DNA of 64,000 nt, taken from contig NZ_JAFIBI010000001.1 of assembly GCF_017832975.1 (NCBI RefSeq), positions 3,720,001 through 3,784,000 of the forward strand, given 5' to 3'. Within the stretch, counting starts at the first letter, position 1. Each line of letters begins with the position of its first letter. The notes below the pieces were generated by a model, which ran no database searches, was not told the DNA's origin, and was given only the letters and a program-made list of their open reading frames with translations. The position numbers were made by a program, and so were the translations under genes. Source of the DNA: Arthrobacter sp. PvP023 (lineage in GTDB: Bacteria; Actinomycetota; Actinomycetes; Actinomycetales; Micrococcaceae). This document shows positions 25,673 through 35,599 of the stretch, piece after piece.

Positions 25673-26617
25673 TCAGAGCCGCTCAAAAGGCCCGGCATAC
25701 CGGAACGTGCCGTGGATGCCGCCGGGCCAGACAGCGAGCGGGAGGAACTGGAAGGCCTCTCCCCATTCAGCCTCGGGCGGTTCGATGCCTAGGGAAACCG
25801 ACGGCACAAAGCCAAATCGGGAGTAGTACTCCGGGCTGCCCAGGAGGGCGATGCCCCTCTCCCCCGCGGCATTGGCGCGCGTGACGGTTTCCTGCATAAG
25901 TGCCGAGCCGATGCCGTGTCGTTGCAGCCGCGGCACCACACCAATGGGGCCAAGCCCCAGCAGCTCAAAGTCCCCCACCCAGCCCCGCGTGCTGATGACA
26001 TGGCCCACCACTTCACCGTTCTGTTCAGCGACGATGCTGAACTCAGGCAGGTACTCGTCGCAGTCGAACAACTGCTTCAACAGCCCCACTTCCACGGGTT
26101 CGCCGTCCACGGGGAGCCCGGTAGCCGGCGAGACCGAGAAGGCCGCCGCCGTGAGCTCCAGGATGGCGGGCCTGTCCGCCGGCTGTTCAGTGCGCAGGAC
26201 AAGCTGCGGTGCAGGCTGCTCGGTACTTGCTGCAGCCAGTTCATGAAGTATCTCCAGGGCGCGGTCCGCATCAGCCACCGGAACCAGGAGGTGGTCGTGA
26301 TGGAACCCTGCGAGGACGTTGCAGCTGATCCGGGAGTTGGTGAGCGCCGCACTGACCGCGGCAGTCAACCCGATGGCTTCGAGCGACGAATGCACCTGGA
26401 GGGTGATCCAGGAGGCAACGAAGTCGTAGCGAAGCTCCAGCCTGTCCGCCTCGGCCCGCGGCAGCACTACAGTGAGCCCTTCCGCTTCCCGGACTGCGGC
26501 TTCGATGCCTGGAACCAGCGGCCTGCCGTACGGCCACAGGACGTAGACGTATTCCCCCTCGCGAAGGACGGGATGGATGGATGCCAAGAGAGCCCGGATG
26601 TCCTTTTCACCAGTCAT
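25673..26617 (-). CDS. ACT-domain/GNAT acetyltransferase fusion
   Basis: A 314-residue two-domain protein. Residues about 1-145 look like paired ACT folds of the ACT_7/CASTOR kind (EYVYVLWPYG ... YDFVASWITLQVHSSLEAIGLTAAVSAAL ... GFHHDHLLVP). Residues about 155-314 are a GNAT acetyltransferase with the acetyl-CoA loop RLQRHGIGSALM and the YYSRFGFVPS end motif of the YhbS subgroup. ACT domains usually bind amino acids, so acetylation sensed or gated by an amino acid is a reasonable guess. The ATG at 26617 lacks a ribosome site, but TTTAAT lies six bases upstream on the minus strand, suggesting a leaderless mRNA. Confidence 0.8.
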   Translation of the reverse strand: MTGEKDIRALLASIHPVLREGEYVYVLWPYGRPLVPGIEAAVREAEGLTVVLPRAEADRLELRYDFVASWITLQVHSSLEAIGLTAAVSAALTNSRISCNVLAGFHHDHLLVPVADADRALEILHELAAASTEQPAPQLVLRTEQPADRPAILELTAAAFSVSPATGLPVDGEPVEVGLLKQLFDCDEYLPEFSIVAEQNGEVVGHVISTRGWVGDFELLGLGPIGVVPRLQRHGIGSALMQETVTRANAAGERGIALLGSPEYYSRFGFVPSVSLGIEPPEAEWGEAFQFLPLAVWPGGIHGTFRYAGPFERL

Positions 26618-26634
26618 TGAGCCATTAAACAACA

Positions 26635-26668
26635 ATGGCGGCCGCTCCCCGGGGGGAACGGCCGCCAT
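26635..26668 (-). terminator. Terminator of ndh, its tail overlapping the next promoter
   Basis: On the minus strand ATGGCGGCCG (26668-26659) pairs with CGGCCGCCAT (26644-26635) and is followed by TGTTGTTT. It ends the ndh transcript. The T-rich tail continues into TTTAAT, the likely -10 of the ACT-GNAT gene. Confidence 0.75.
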
Positions 26669-26681
26669 CGGCGTTGGGTGG

Positions 26682-28151
26682 CTACTTGGTGTCAGCCGAT
26701 ACAGTCTGTTTCTGCTGGCTGTTGCTGCCGGATTCAGCCGGCTTGTCAGCCGCCGGGGCGACGGGAGCCGCGGCCGGCTTGGGAGCAGGAGTGGCCGCAG
26801 CGACGAAAGCTCCGCGCGGGTTGTCCAGGTCCAGCAGCTGGGTGGTGTCGCGGCCTGCGAAGAAGCTGATGATCCAGTTGATGATCACCCGGAACTTGCG
26901 CTCGAACGTGGGCATGGCCATGCCGTGGTAGCCGCGGTGTGCCAGCCAGGCGAGCGGGCCCTTGAGTCCGATGCGGCCCAGGAGGTTGATGTTGGCAACG
27001 CCCTTCCATTCGCCGAAGCCGGCAACGGCGCCCAGGTTCTTGTGCTTGTAGTCCTTGAGTTCCTTGTCCCAGCGGGAGGCCCACAGGTTCTTCGCGAGGC
27101 GCTTGGCCTGGCGAAGGGCGTGCTGCGCGTTCGGCACGCAGGTGCCGTCCGGCAGGCCGCTGCCCGTGAGGTCCGGCACGGCGGCAATGTCGCCGGCAGC
27201 CCAGGCGTTCTCGATAATGCCTTCGTCACCGGCAATACGCAGGTCCGGAAGTACACGGACGCGGCCGCGCGGCTCCAGCGGGAAGTCTGTGGAGCGGACC
27301 ATCGGGTTGGCCTGCACACCAGCAGTCCAGACGAGGGTATCCGCTTCGAATTCCTGGGCGGGGGTCTTGTCCGGCAGGTTGATGAGCTTCAGGGAGCCCT
27401 CGGCGTTGTCCAGCGAGGTGTTCAGCAGGACTTCAATGCCGCGGCTGCGCAGGTGCTCCACGACCCACTCGGCCTGCTTGGCGGTGACCTCGGGCATGAT
27501 GCGGCCCATGGCTTCCACCAGGACGAAGCGGACTTCCTCCTGCTTGACGCGCGGGTTGTTCTTGACCGCCGCGCGGGCGAGGTCTTCCATCTCGGTGATG
27601 CACTCGATGCCGGCGAAGCCGCCGCCAACCACCACGAAGGTGAGGGCGCGGGCGCGCTCGGCAGGATCAGTGATGGTTGAGCCGGCTTCGATCCGCTCGA
27701 GGACCTTGTTGCGCAGCGCAACGGCTTCCTCGATGGTCTTCAGGCCGATGCCCTTGTCCGCAAGGCCCTTGATGGGGAAGGTGCGGGTAATGGCACCAGC
27801 AGCCAGTACGACGTCGAAGTACGGCACCTCAAAGTTCGGGCCGCCATCGGACGGTGCAACCACCGCGGTCTTGTTGGCGTGGTCGATCGAGGTGACGCGG
27901 CCCTGGATGAGTTCCGTCTGCTTCAGGTGCTGACGGTGCGAGACGACAGCGTGGCGCGCCTCGATGTTTCCGCCGGCAACTTCCGGCAGGAAGGGCTGGT
28001 AGGTCATGTAGGGCAGCGGATCAACGACAGTGACGATGCCACCGGCATTCGCGATCTTGTTCTGCAGTTTGAGGGCTACGTACAGGCCGACGTACCCGCC
28101 GCCGACGACGAGTACCCTGGGACGGTCCTGGAGCTGTGGGGTTGTTGCCAT
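26682..28151 (-). CDS. ndh: Type II NADH dehydrogenase (NAD(P)/FAD-dependent oxidoreductase)
   Basis: A 489-residue flavoprotein that passes electrons from NADH to menaquinone without pumping protons. The FAD-binding loop GGGYVG is at residues 17-22 and the NADH-binding loop VVGGGFAGIE at about 170. The AAGDIAAVPD segment contacts FAD. Near the end is a hydrophobic, membrane-facing stretch (WLAHRGYHG and following helices). The last 55 residues are an Ala/Pro-rich, disordered tail with repeated PAAAPV elements. The ATG at 28151 lies beside an AT-rich promoter region (28160-28200). Confidence 0.92.
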   Translation of the reverse strand: MATTPQLQDRPRVLVVGGGYVGLYVALKLQNKIANAGGIVTVVDPLPYMTYQPFLPEVAGGNIEARHAVVSHRQHLKQTELIQGRVTSIDHANKTAVVAPSDGGPNFEVPYFDVVLAAGAITRTFPIKGLADKGIGLKTIEEAVALRNKVLERIEAGSTITDPAERARALTFVVVGGGFAGIECITEMEDLARAAVKNNPRVKQEEVRFVLVEAMGRIMPEVTAKQAEWVVEHLRSRGIEVLLNTSLDNAEGSLKLINLPDKTPAQEFEADTLVWTAGVQANPMVRSTDFPLEPRGRVRVLPDLRIAGDEGIIENAWAAGDIAAVPDLTGSGLPDGTCVPNAQHALRQAKRLAKNLWASRWDKELKDYKHKNLGAVAGFGEWKGVANINLLGRIGLKGPLAWLAHRGYHGMAMPTFERKFRVIINWIISFFAGRDTTQLLDLDNPRGAFVAAATPAPKPAAAPVAPAADKPAESGSNSQQKQTVSADTK

Positions 28152-28203
28152 GTTTCAAGAATACAGTAGTTTGTGAAAATCTTCACTAACTAATCCGGCG
28201 CCG

Positions 28204-29583
28204 TTACGTTCCGTTGGAGTCCACCTTGTCCAGCACCCCGGTCTCGGGCTCATCGCTTAGATTCCCGGGGTTCCTGGACGCCCGTCGCAGTTGATAGACG
28301 GCGCCCCCGATGATGGCCAGGAACAGCATTCCGAAGCCGATGACAACCATGGCCGGAACCGCACTGTCCATCTGGGACGGAGCTTCGGCCACCGGGATGG
28401 TGGCGGCGGGCAGCGTGGCCGGCGCACTCGTCGGGCTGTTGCCAGGTTCAGCCGCAGGGGTGGTCGCGGCGGACTCGCCACGGCGGTGGATCCTGATCCA
28501 ATCAGCGACCGTGCCCAGCGGATTGACCTTCGTTTCCGGCACGTCGTCCTTCAGGGCGGCTTCCGCGTTAAGTACGCCAAAGCCGTAGATGGGGTCCTTC
28601 CCCGGCGCCCCGGCGTCCTTCGCCGTCGTGACTATCCTGTTGATGACCTGGCTCGCTGTCATCTCAGGCCACTTCGAGCGGATTAGCGCCGCCACCCCGG
28701 ACACGATCGGGGTGGCGCCGGATGTTCCGGCCCATTCCGCATAGCCGTCCCCGGGCATGCCGCCGATGAGGTCTTCGGCCGGTGCGGCCACGCCGATACT
28801 GATGCCCTGGGACGAGGAATCAACGCTGGCGGCGCCCTTGCGGTCCAGGCCTGCCACCGTCAGGACGCCGGGGATGGTTGCGGGGGCGCCCACCTGCACG
28901 TTGCCACCCACACGGTTCCCCGCCGCGGCGACGATAACCACGTCCTTTTGTTCGGCGTAGAGGAACGCTGCGTCCCAGCTTTGCGGCCATTCCGGCGAGG
29001 TGCTGCCCAGCGAAATGTTGATCACGCGCGCGCCGTTGTCCACGGCCCAGCGGACGGCGGCCGGGATCTGTTCCTGGTCGGTCTTGCCGCCGGGGTTCGG
29101 GGAGCCCAGCCACGTGGACACCGACAGGATCTGTGCTTCGGGGGCCACGCCCACTATTCCGTCCGGGCCCGGCGCCGGAGGGGCGCCGGGTGTGGGCGTA
29201 GCCGTCGACTTCGGCGGCTGGTGGCCGCGGCCGGCCAGCATGGTTGCCACCAGGGTCCCGTGCTCAGGTTTCGAGCCGATGCTCTTTTGTCCGTCGGCGC
29301 TGCCGGCCCCGGAGGCATCGCTTCCGCCAACGACGGCGCCCTTCAGATCGGGGTGCTTGGCATCCACGCCGCTGTCGATGACGGCAACCTTGACATTGGC
29401 GCCCTTCGAAACTTCCCACGCTTTGGTGATGCCGGATTCGGCCAGCCAGTACTGTTTGTCCCGCCATGAATCGGCCCGGGCTTCCGGTGCCGCGATCAGC
29501 GACGTTGCCACGCTAGCTGCGGCCAGGGCAAGTGCAGTCACGGCGGAGGCCATCCGGCCCCAGCGGGTTGTTGCTCTGGTCAT
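28204..29583 (-). CDS. Mycosin-like membrane-anchored subtilisin (S8 peptidase)
   Basis: A 459-residue exported serine protease. A signal peptide (about 10-37) precedes the S8 domain with D70 (VAVIDSGVD), H108 (PEHGTLVA), oxyanion N223 (AAAGN) and S288 (WAGTSGATPIVSG). After a Pro/Thr/Ala linker comes one membrane segment (about 408-430) followed by RRASR, so the enzyme faces outward. This layout matches mycosins (MycP), the proteases of type VII secretion, but no ESX genes are present here. An upstream ATG (29646) would lengthen the signal region. The gene lies 130 bases downstream of ppx. Confidence 0.85.
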   Translation of the reverse strand: MTRATTRWGRMASAVTALALAAASVATSLIAAPEARADSWRDKQYWLAESGITKAWEVSKGANVKVAVIDSGVDAKHPDLKGAVVGGSDASGAGSADGQKSIGSKPEHGTLVATMLAGRGHQPPKSTATPTPGAPPAPGPDGIVGVAPEAQILSVSTWLGSPNPGGKTDQEQIPAAVRWAVDNGARVINISLGSTSPEWPQSWDAAFLYAEQKDVVIVAAAGNRVGGNVQVGAPATIPGVLTVAGLDRKGAASVDSSSQGISIGVAAPAEDLIGGMPGDGYAEWAGTSGATPIVSGVAALIRSKWPEMTASQVINRIVTTAKDAGAPGKDPIYGFGVLNAEAALKDDVPETKVNPLGTVADWIRIHRRGESAATTPAAEPGNSPTSAPATLPAATIPVAEAPSQMDSAVPAMVVIGFGMLFLAIIGGAVYQLRRASRNPGNLSDEPETGVLDKVDSNGT

Positions 29584-29713
29584 TCGGGTCCAATCGGCTT
29601 TACATGTGATGGCGCGGTGCGGAGGCAGGCTCCGGTCGCGTGGCATCGGCGGGACAAGGATCCGGCTGTAGCGGAACCCGGCTGATGCGAAGTCATTGGC
29701 TGATACCAACGCA

Positions 29714-30661
29714 CTAGCTGATACTCAGGGCGATTCCGTCGAGAATATCGTGTTCACTGGCGACAGCCGAAGTGATCCTTCCCTCCGTTACCTCCGCGAG
29801 GTGCTCCAGTACACGGCGCCAGACCAGACCGCCGGCGCCGATGACGTCCACCCGGCCGGGATGCATGTACGGAAGTCCGGCCCGCTCGGCCTTGGACATG
29901 CCGAGGAGGTCCGTGCACGCCTCGCCGAATGTGCCGAGGGGAAGTTCCGCGCCGTGGATCGCCGCGGGCGAGTATTCCGGCAGCCGGAGCGCATGGGCCG
30001 TAATGGTGGTGACGGACCCTGCCACACCGACGACGGCGGTGGTGCGTTCCAGCGGAACGACCAGTCCCGCCTCGGTGATGGCGGCGTCGACGTCGGCCTC
30101 CGCCGCGGCGATCTGCTCCGGTGACGGCGGATCGTTGCGAAGGTGGCGTTCCGTCATCCGGACACAGCCGACGTCCACGGATTTGGCGGCAATGACGCCG
30201 CTGGCGTCGCCGAGCACGAATTCGGTGCTTCCGCCGCCGAGGTCCACTACCAACACGGGGTCGGCGCCGCGGGACGGGAGGACGCTGCTTGCGCCCGCGA
30301 AGGACAGGGCCGCCTCTTCATCGCCGGTGATCACCTCCGGCTCGACGCCCAGGATCTCGCGGATACCGTCCACGAACACGATCCGGTTGCTGGCATCCCG
30401 GGTGGCGGAGGTGGCAACGAAGCGCACCTTCCCGGCCCCGTGTTCGCGGATCAGCGCGGCGTAGTCCGACGTGGCGGCGAAAGTGCGCTCCAGCGCCTCC
30501 TGTGCCAGTTCGCCGGTTGCGTCCACACCCTGGCCCAGCCGGACCACACGCATTTCGCGCACGACGTCGGTCAGCTTGGAACTGCTCCCGTTTCCCTCCA
30601 CATCGGCGATCAGGAGACGGATGGAATTGGTTCCGCAGTCAATGGCGGCAACGCGGTTCAC
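29714..30661 (-). CDS. ppx: Ppx/GppA family phosphatase (exopolyphosphatase)
   Basis: A 315-residue member of the sugar-kinase/Hsp70 actin-fold superfamily, hydrolysing polyphosphate or pppGpp. Phosphate loops are AAIDCGTNSIRLL (about 5-17) and VVDLGGGSTEF (about 143-153), and the metal-side catalytic glutamate region is in the TSATRDASNR stretch. It is the short, single-core form common in actinobacteria (Rv1026/Rv0496 type), lacking the C-terminal HD part. Its start overlaps the DUF501 stop by four bases, and the gene order FtsB-DUF501-ppx is conserved in Mycobacterium. Confidence 0.9.
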   Translation of the reverse strand: MNRVAAIDCGTNSIRLLIADVEGNGSSSKLTDVVREMRVVRLGQGVDATGELAQEALERTFAATSDYAALIREHGAGKVRFVATSATRDASNRIVFVDGIREILGVEPEVITGDEEAALSFAGASSVLPSRGADPVLVVDLGGGSTEFVLGDASGVIAAKSVDVGCVRMTERHLRNDPPSPEQIAAAEADVDAAITEAGLVVPLERTTAVVGVAGSVTTITAHALRLPEYSPAAIHGAELPLGTFGEACTDLLGMSKAERAGLPYMHPGRVDVIGAGGLVWRRVLEHLAEVTEGRITSAVASEHDILDGIALSIS

Positions 30662-31410
30662 TGGGCAGCCTCCGTGGTGTTCCCGGTATTCTCATCAGCG
30701 TGGTTGCTATCAGCGTGCCGCTGGGTCTTGCGGACGGGCGCCGGACGGCCCACGATGTCGGGGAGCCCCTGCGGCCCGTGACGGCTGAGGTCCTTGGACG
30801 GCGCTTCTCCGCCGGTATCCCAGGCGCCGTCGCAGTAGCAGCGGTCCGCGGTCCACCATTCACTGATGGCGGCAATGGCCTCATCACCGAGCGGATTGAC
30901 GCCGGGACCGGCGGCCAGGGAATGGCCCACCAGGACGTGGAGGCATTTCACCCGGGTGGGCATCCCGCCGGCGGAGATGCCGTCGATCTCGGGCACGGCG
31001 CCAATGCCGGACCGTTCGCCAATCTCCGCCCGGGACACGAGGTACGCCTCGTGGGCGGCCCGGTAGCTTGCGGCGAGAGCGGAGTCCTCAGCGAGCTGTT
31101 CGTTCATCCGGTTCATCAGGCCGGCGGCCTCGAGCCGTGATACCGCCGACGTGATGACCGGGTGGGTCAGATAAAACGTGGTGGGGAACGGCGTTCCGTT
31201 ACTGAGCCGCGGTGACGTCGCCGCGACCAAGGGGTTGCCGCACACGCAGCGGGCGGGGATTTCGACGACGTCGCGCACGGGGCGCCCCAGCTGGCGGCTT
31301 AGCACGTCCAGGTCCCGGGCGGACGGGTGGCTGTACGCGGGTACGGTCGAGGCGTCTTCTGTCACGGGTTGCCCGCCCAGGGCGTTGTCGCCTACTGCAT
31401 GCTGGTCCAC
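30658..31410 (-). CDS. DUF501 protein
   Basis: About 250 residues. The DUF501 core runs from LDVLSRQLGRP to about the CYCDGAW segment, with the conserved RCVCGNPLV, FYLTHP and MPTRVKCLHVLVGHSLA stretches. The cysteines and histidines (CVC, CLH, CYC) suggest metal binding, which is my inference. Function is unknown; the domain is always next to the FtsB-like and ppx genes in actinobacteria. The start is uncertain: GTG at 31410 has AGGAAGG 12 bases upstream, and GTG at 31365 is the other choice. The C-terminal 35 residues are hydrophilic and variable. Confidence 0.82.
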   Translation of the reverse strand: MDQHAVGDNALGGQPVTEDASTVPAYSHPSARDLDVLSRQLGRPVRDVVEIPARCVCGNPLVAATSPRLSNGTPFPTTFYLTHPVITSAVSRLEAAGLMNRMNEQLAEDSALAASYRAAHEAYLVSRAEIGERSGIGAVPEIDGISAGGMPTRVKCLHVLVGHSLAAGPGVNPLGDEAIAAISEWWTADRCYCDGAWDTGGEAPSKDLSRHGPQGLPDIVGRPAPVRKTQRHADSNHADENTGNTTEAAQ

Positions 31411-31474
31411 TGGCGCGGCCGCCTTCCTGCCCTTGAAGGCTGACCCGTGGGAAAGCCGGCGGAGGGCACCGCCT

Positions 31475-32164
31475 CTAGTCTGTTGCCGAGCGCCTGATGG
31501 ACTCCCAAAGCGAGTCCACCCATGGCAGGTTGGCCGGGTCCTCTGCTGTTCCTGTTCCGGCCTGGCCACTGGCGGTCCCGGCCGGCAGATCGCTGCCAAA
31601 CACCCAGTAGCCGGTTTCTCCCGGCATAACCATGTTAATGCGGTCGCGGGCCTGCTGTTTCACGTAGTTCGGGTCCTGCCAGCGGGACACCTGGAGTTTC
31701 AGGCCGTCCTGCTCGGTCTTCCGTGCGGCGATATCGGCCTCCAGCGCGGCGATCTCGGCCTTTTTGTCGATGAAGATCTTGACCGTAGGGGCCAGCATGA
31801 TGGTGATGGCAATCATGACAACGGCCAGGGCCAGCATCCGGCCGGAGAAGGCCTTTGCGGGCACGGGATCCTGGCTGTCCGTCCCGTCCTTGGCAGCAGC
31901 ACCCGAGGCGTTCGCGCCGGCTTGACTGCCTGCCGGCCGGCCGGCTGCCTGCTTGCCGGCTGCGACCCCGGCTTTGACCGAAGCGCCCAGCCGTCCGGCC
32001 GTGGTGGTTTTCGCGGGCGCGGCGGGCGTTTTGGCTTCGCCGTCAGCGGGCAGGTGGCGCGTTGCGCCGAAATCCGCGCGGATGACGTCAGCGCCGTCGT
32101 CGGCGTCCTTGGACTGACGCACCGCGGGCGTGGCCCGGGGAACCTTGGGACGTCGGGTTGCCAT
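31475..32164 (-). CDS. Septum formation initiator (FtsB/DivIC-like)
   Basis: A 229-residue bitopic membrane protein of the divisome. A long basic, Ala/Gly-rich cytoplasmic tail (1-105) precedes one membrane helix (about 109-128, LALAVVMIAITIMLAPTVKI), then a coiled coil (KKAEIAALEADIAARKTEQDGLKLQVSRW). The family motif WQDPNYVKQQARDRINMVMPGE follows at 162-183. FtsB proteins link FtsL and FtsQ and help activate septal synthesis. The long N-terminal tail is usual in actinobacteria. ATG at 32164 with AAGGAG upstream. It lies downstream of eno, behind a terminator. Confidence 0.9.
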   Translation of the reverse strand: MATRRPKVPRATPAVRQSKDADDGADVIRADFGATRHLPADGEAKTPAAPAKTTTAGRLGASVKAGVAAGKQAAGRPAGSQAGANASGAAAKDGTDSQDPVPAKAFSGRMLALAVVMIAITIMLAPTVKIFIDKKAEIAALEADIAARKTEQDGLKLQVSRWQDPNYVKQQARDRINMVMPGETGYWVFGSDLPAGTASGQAGTGTAEDPANLPWVDSLWESIRRSATD

Positions 32165-32195
32165 GACACTCCTTCAAAAGCGGACCACAAACAAA

Positions 32196-32231
32196 ACCGG
32201 TGGCCATGGTCTTTCAACCATAGCCACCGGT
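32196..32231 (-). terminator. Intrinsic terminator of eno
   Basis: A 15-base arm (32217-32231) pairs with 32196-32210 with one G-T wobble, around a six-base loop. On the minus strand it is followed by TTTGTTTG. It separates eno from the FtsB-like gene and implies that the latter needs its own promoter or read-through. Confidence 0.8.
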
Positions 32232-32249
32232 CAGCTGTTTTTTTGGATG

Positions 32250-33599
<1,350 letters not shown>

Positions 33600-33652
33600 C
33601 TAGCGTAGTCGAGAGTGGTGCACGTTACGGAAACCTATCCAGCACCCGGACG

Positions 33653-34357
33653 TCATGATCCCGTCCGGGGCAGGTCAGGGTGAGCAGGGCGGTGGCCGTC
33701 CTGGTACCGCCGGACTGCCCCACGGAGGGCGCGTTCGGCGTCGAAACCCCTGCTGCGGGCAGCGGCGACGAGCTCGAACAGGAGATCGCCGAGCTGGTTT
33801 TCGGAGTCCATGGGTTCGACAAGCCTAACCACCGGACCGACCCGCTCAACCACCGGACCCGCCGGCACAGCCAGCCCCGGGCGGAATCCGGGGGCCACCG
33901 CGAGCCCTGCACGGGCGGCCCGGTCCAACGACTTTTGGGCGCGCGCGAGGGCCGGAAGCCCTTGCGGAATTCCTTCGAAGGGATCACCGCGTTCCGGCTT
34001 CTCCGCCCGTTTGATGGAGTCCCAGTTCCGGACGATCTCCTCGACACTGGCCGGGAAGGTGTCCTGGAGCGAGCCGTCCGGCCGGAAAACGTGCGGGTTC
34101 CGGCGGATCATCTTTGCCGTGAGGCCTTGGACGACGTCGTCGAAACCGAAACTCCCGCGTTCCTCTGCGAGGCGGGCATGCAGCACCACCTGGAGCAGGA
34201 CATCGCCCAGCTCCCCGCGGAGCTCTGCCTGGTCGGCGCCGGTTTCGATTGTTTCGGCCACCTCAAAGGCCTCCTCAAGGAGGTACTCCACCAGCGACTC
34301 GTGCGTCAGCGCCCCCATCCAGGGGCAGTGCTCCCTGAGGGCGGCTATGACGCCCAC
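33653..34357 (-). CDS. mazG: MazG-family nucleoside triphosphate pyrophosphohydrolase
   Basis: About 234 residues. The all-alpha MazG core shows HCPWMGALTHESLVEYLLEEAFEVAETIE, with the metal-binding EExxE pattern, then ELRGELGDVLLQVVLHA with a further E/D pair. A partial second copy near the end (ENQLGDLLFELVAAARSRGFDAERALR) makes this the two-half form seen in housekeeping MazG. It hydrolyses non-canonical NTPs to NMPs. The start is unclear: GTG at 34357 or TTG at 34393 (overlapping add) are candidates, and neither has a clear ribosome site. The region 195-215 holds near-repeats (GPVVERVGPVVRLVEP). Confidence 0.87.
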   Translation of the reverse strand: MGVIAALREHCPWMGALTHESLVEYLLEEAFEVAETIETGADQAELRGELGDVLLQVVLHARLAEERGSFGFDDVVQGLTAKMIRRNPHVFRPDGSLQDTFPASVEEIVRNWDSIKRAEKPERGDPFEGIPQGLPALARAQKSLDRAARAGLAVAPGFRPGLAVPAGPVVERVGPVVRLVEPMDSENQLGDLLFELVAAARSRGFDAERALRGAVRRYQDGHRPAHPDLPRTGS

Positions 34358-34385
34358 CAGGGAGGCAACCGGAACTGAACCGTCG

Positions 34386-35531
34386 TTAGGCAAGGTTGGC
34401 GTAGGCGTCGTTGATGTACTCAACGAGGGCTTCCTTTTCCTCCAGCGGCAGGAAGGCGGCTTCGGCGGCATTGAGCGTGAGCTCCAGGATGTCGTCAAGG
34501 TCGTAGTCGAAGGTTTCCACGAGCAGTTCGAACTCGTCGGTGAGGGTCACGCCGCTCATCAGCCGGTTGTCCGTATTGATCGTGACATTGAAGCCGAGCT
34601 GGTACAGCATGTCCAGCGGGTGGCTTTCGATGCCCTCGCCGAAGCCGGCGATGGCTCCGGTCTGCAGGTTGGAGGAGGGGCAAATTTCCAAGGCGATGCC
34701 GCGGTCGCGGACCCAGCTGGAGAGTTCGCCGAGGGTCACCATGCCGATGTTCTCGTCGGCTTCCTCTGCGGAGTCCTCGTCGTCGAACTCGACCGTGATG
34801 TCCTCGGCGATGCGCACGCCGTGGCCGAGCCGCAGGGCACGGCCGTCGACCAGGGCGGACTGGATGCTTTCGAGTCCTGCCGCTTCGCCGGCGTGGACCG
34901 TGGCGGGGAAGTTGTGCTGGGCGAGGTAGGTAAACGCATCGCGGAAGCGGGACGGCAGGAACCCGTCCTCGGCTCCGGCGATGTCGAAGCCCACTGCTCC
35001 GTTGTTACGGTGGCGGACTGCCAGTTCGGCGATTTCCTGGCCCCGGTCGGCGTGGCGCATGGCGGTGATGAGCTGGCCCACCTGGATCTCCCGGCCGGTT
35101 TCGGCAACGGCGTCCACGCCGGCGTCAAGCCCTTCCTGGATGGCCTCGACCACTTCGTCGAGCGTCAGGCCCTTCTGCAGGTGCTGTTCCGGTGCCCAGC
35201 GGACTTCGCCGTACACCACGCCGTCGTCGGCCAGGTCTTCCACGAATTCCTTGGCCACCCGGAACAGACCCTCCTTGGTCTGCATCACGGCGATGGTGTG
35301 GTCGAAGGTCTCGAGGTAGCGGACCAGGGAGCCGGAGTCGGCGGATTCGCGGAACCACTCCCCCAGCGCCACCGGATCGGTGGACGGCAGTGTGTGCCCA
35401 ACGGCTTCCGCCAGTTCGATGATGGTGGCCGGGCGCAGGCCGCCGTCCAGGTGGTCGTGCAGGGATACCTTGGGGAGGCTCTTGAGGTCGAAGTCGATGG
35501 CAGGGGCAGCGTCAAGAATAGGCTCAGTCAC
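34386..35531 (-). CDS. add: Adenosine deaminase
   Basis: A 381-residue zinc hydrolase deaminating adenosine and deoxyadenosine to inosine. Zinc ligands H25 and H27 are in SLHDHLDGG. The substrate residues include HAGEAAG (catalytic glutamate region), EICPSSNLQTGAI, and the aspartate in TINTDNRLMSG. Length and motifs match the actinobacterial Add (Rv3313c). GTG at 35531. It follows the thymidine phosphorylase and DedA genes on the same strand, completing a nucleoside salvage cluster, but the two DedA genes in between suggest it is a separate transcript. Confidence 0.94.
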   Translation of the reverse strand: MTEPILDAAPAIDFDLKSLPKVSLHDHLDGGLRPATIIELAEAVGHTLPSTDPVALGEWFRESADSGSLVRYLETFDHTIAVMQTKEGLFRVAKEFVEDLADDGVVYGEVRWAPEQHLQKGLTLDEVVEAIQEGLDAGVDAVAETGREIQVGQLITAMRHADRGQEIAELAVRHRNNGAVGFDIAGAEDGFLPSRFRDAFTYLAQHNFPATVHAGEAAGLESIQSALVDGRALRLGHGVRIAEDITVEFDDEDSAEEADENIGMVTLGELSSWVRDRGIALEICPSSNLQTGAIAGFGEGIESHPLDMLYQLGFNVTINTDNRLMSGVTLTDEFELLVETFDYDLDDILELTLNAAEAAFLPLEEKEALVEYINDAYANLA

Positions 35532-35599
35532 GGTTCCAACCTTAGGGTCGGACGGCGTCCGGCGCCACCCGGTAGGGACGGCTGGGGCCGAAGCCCCTT

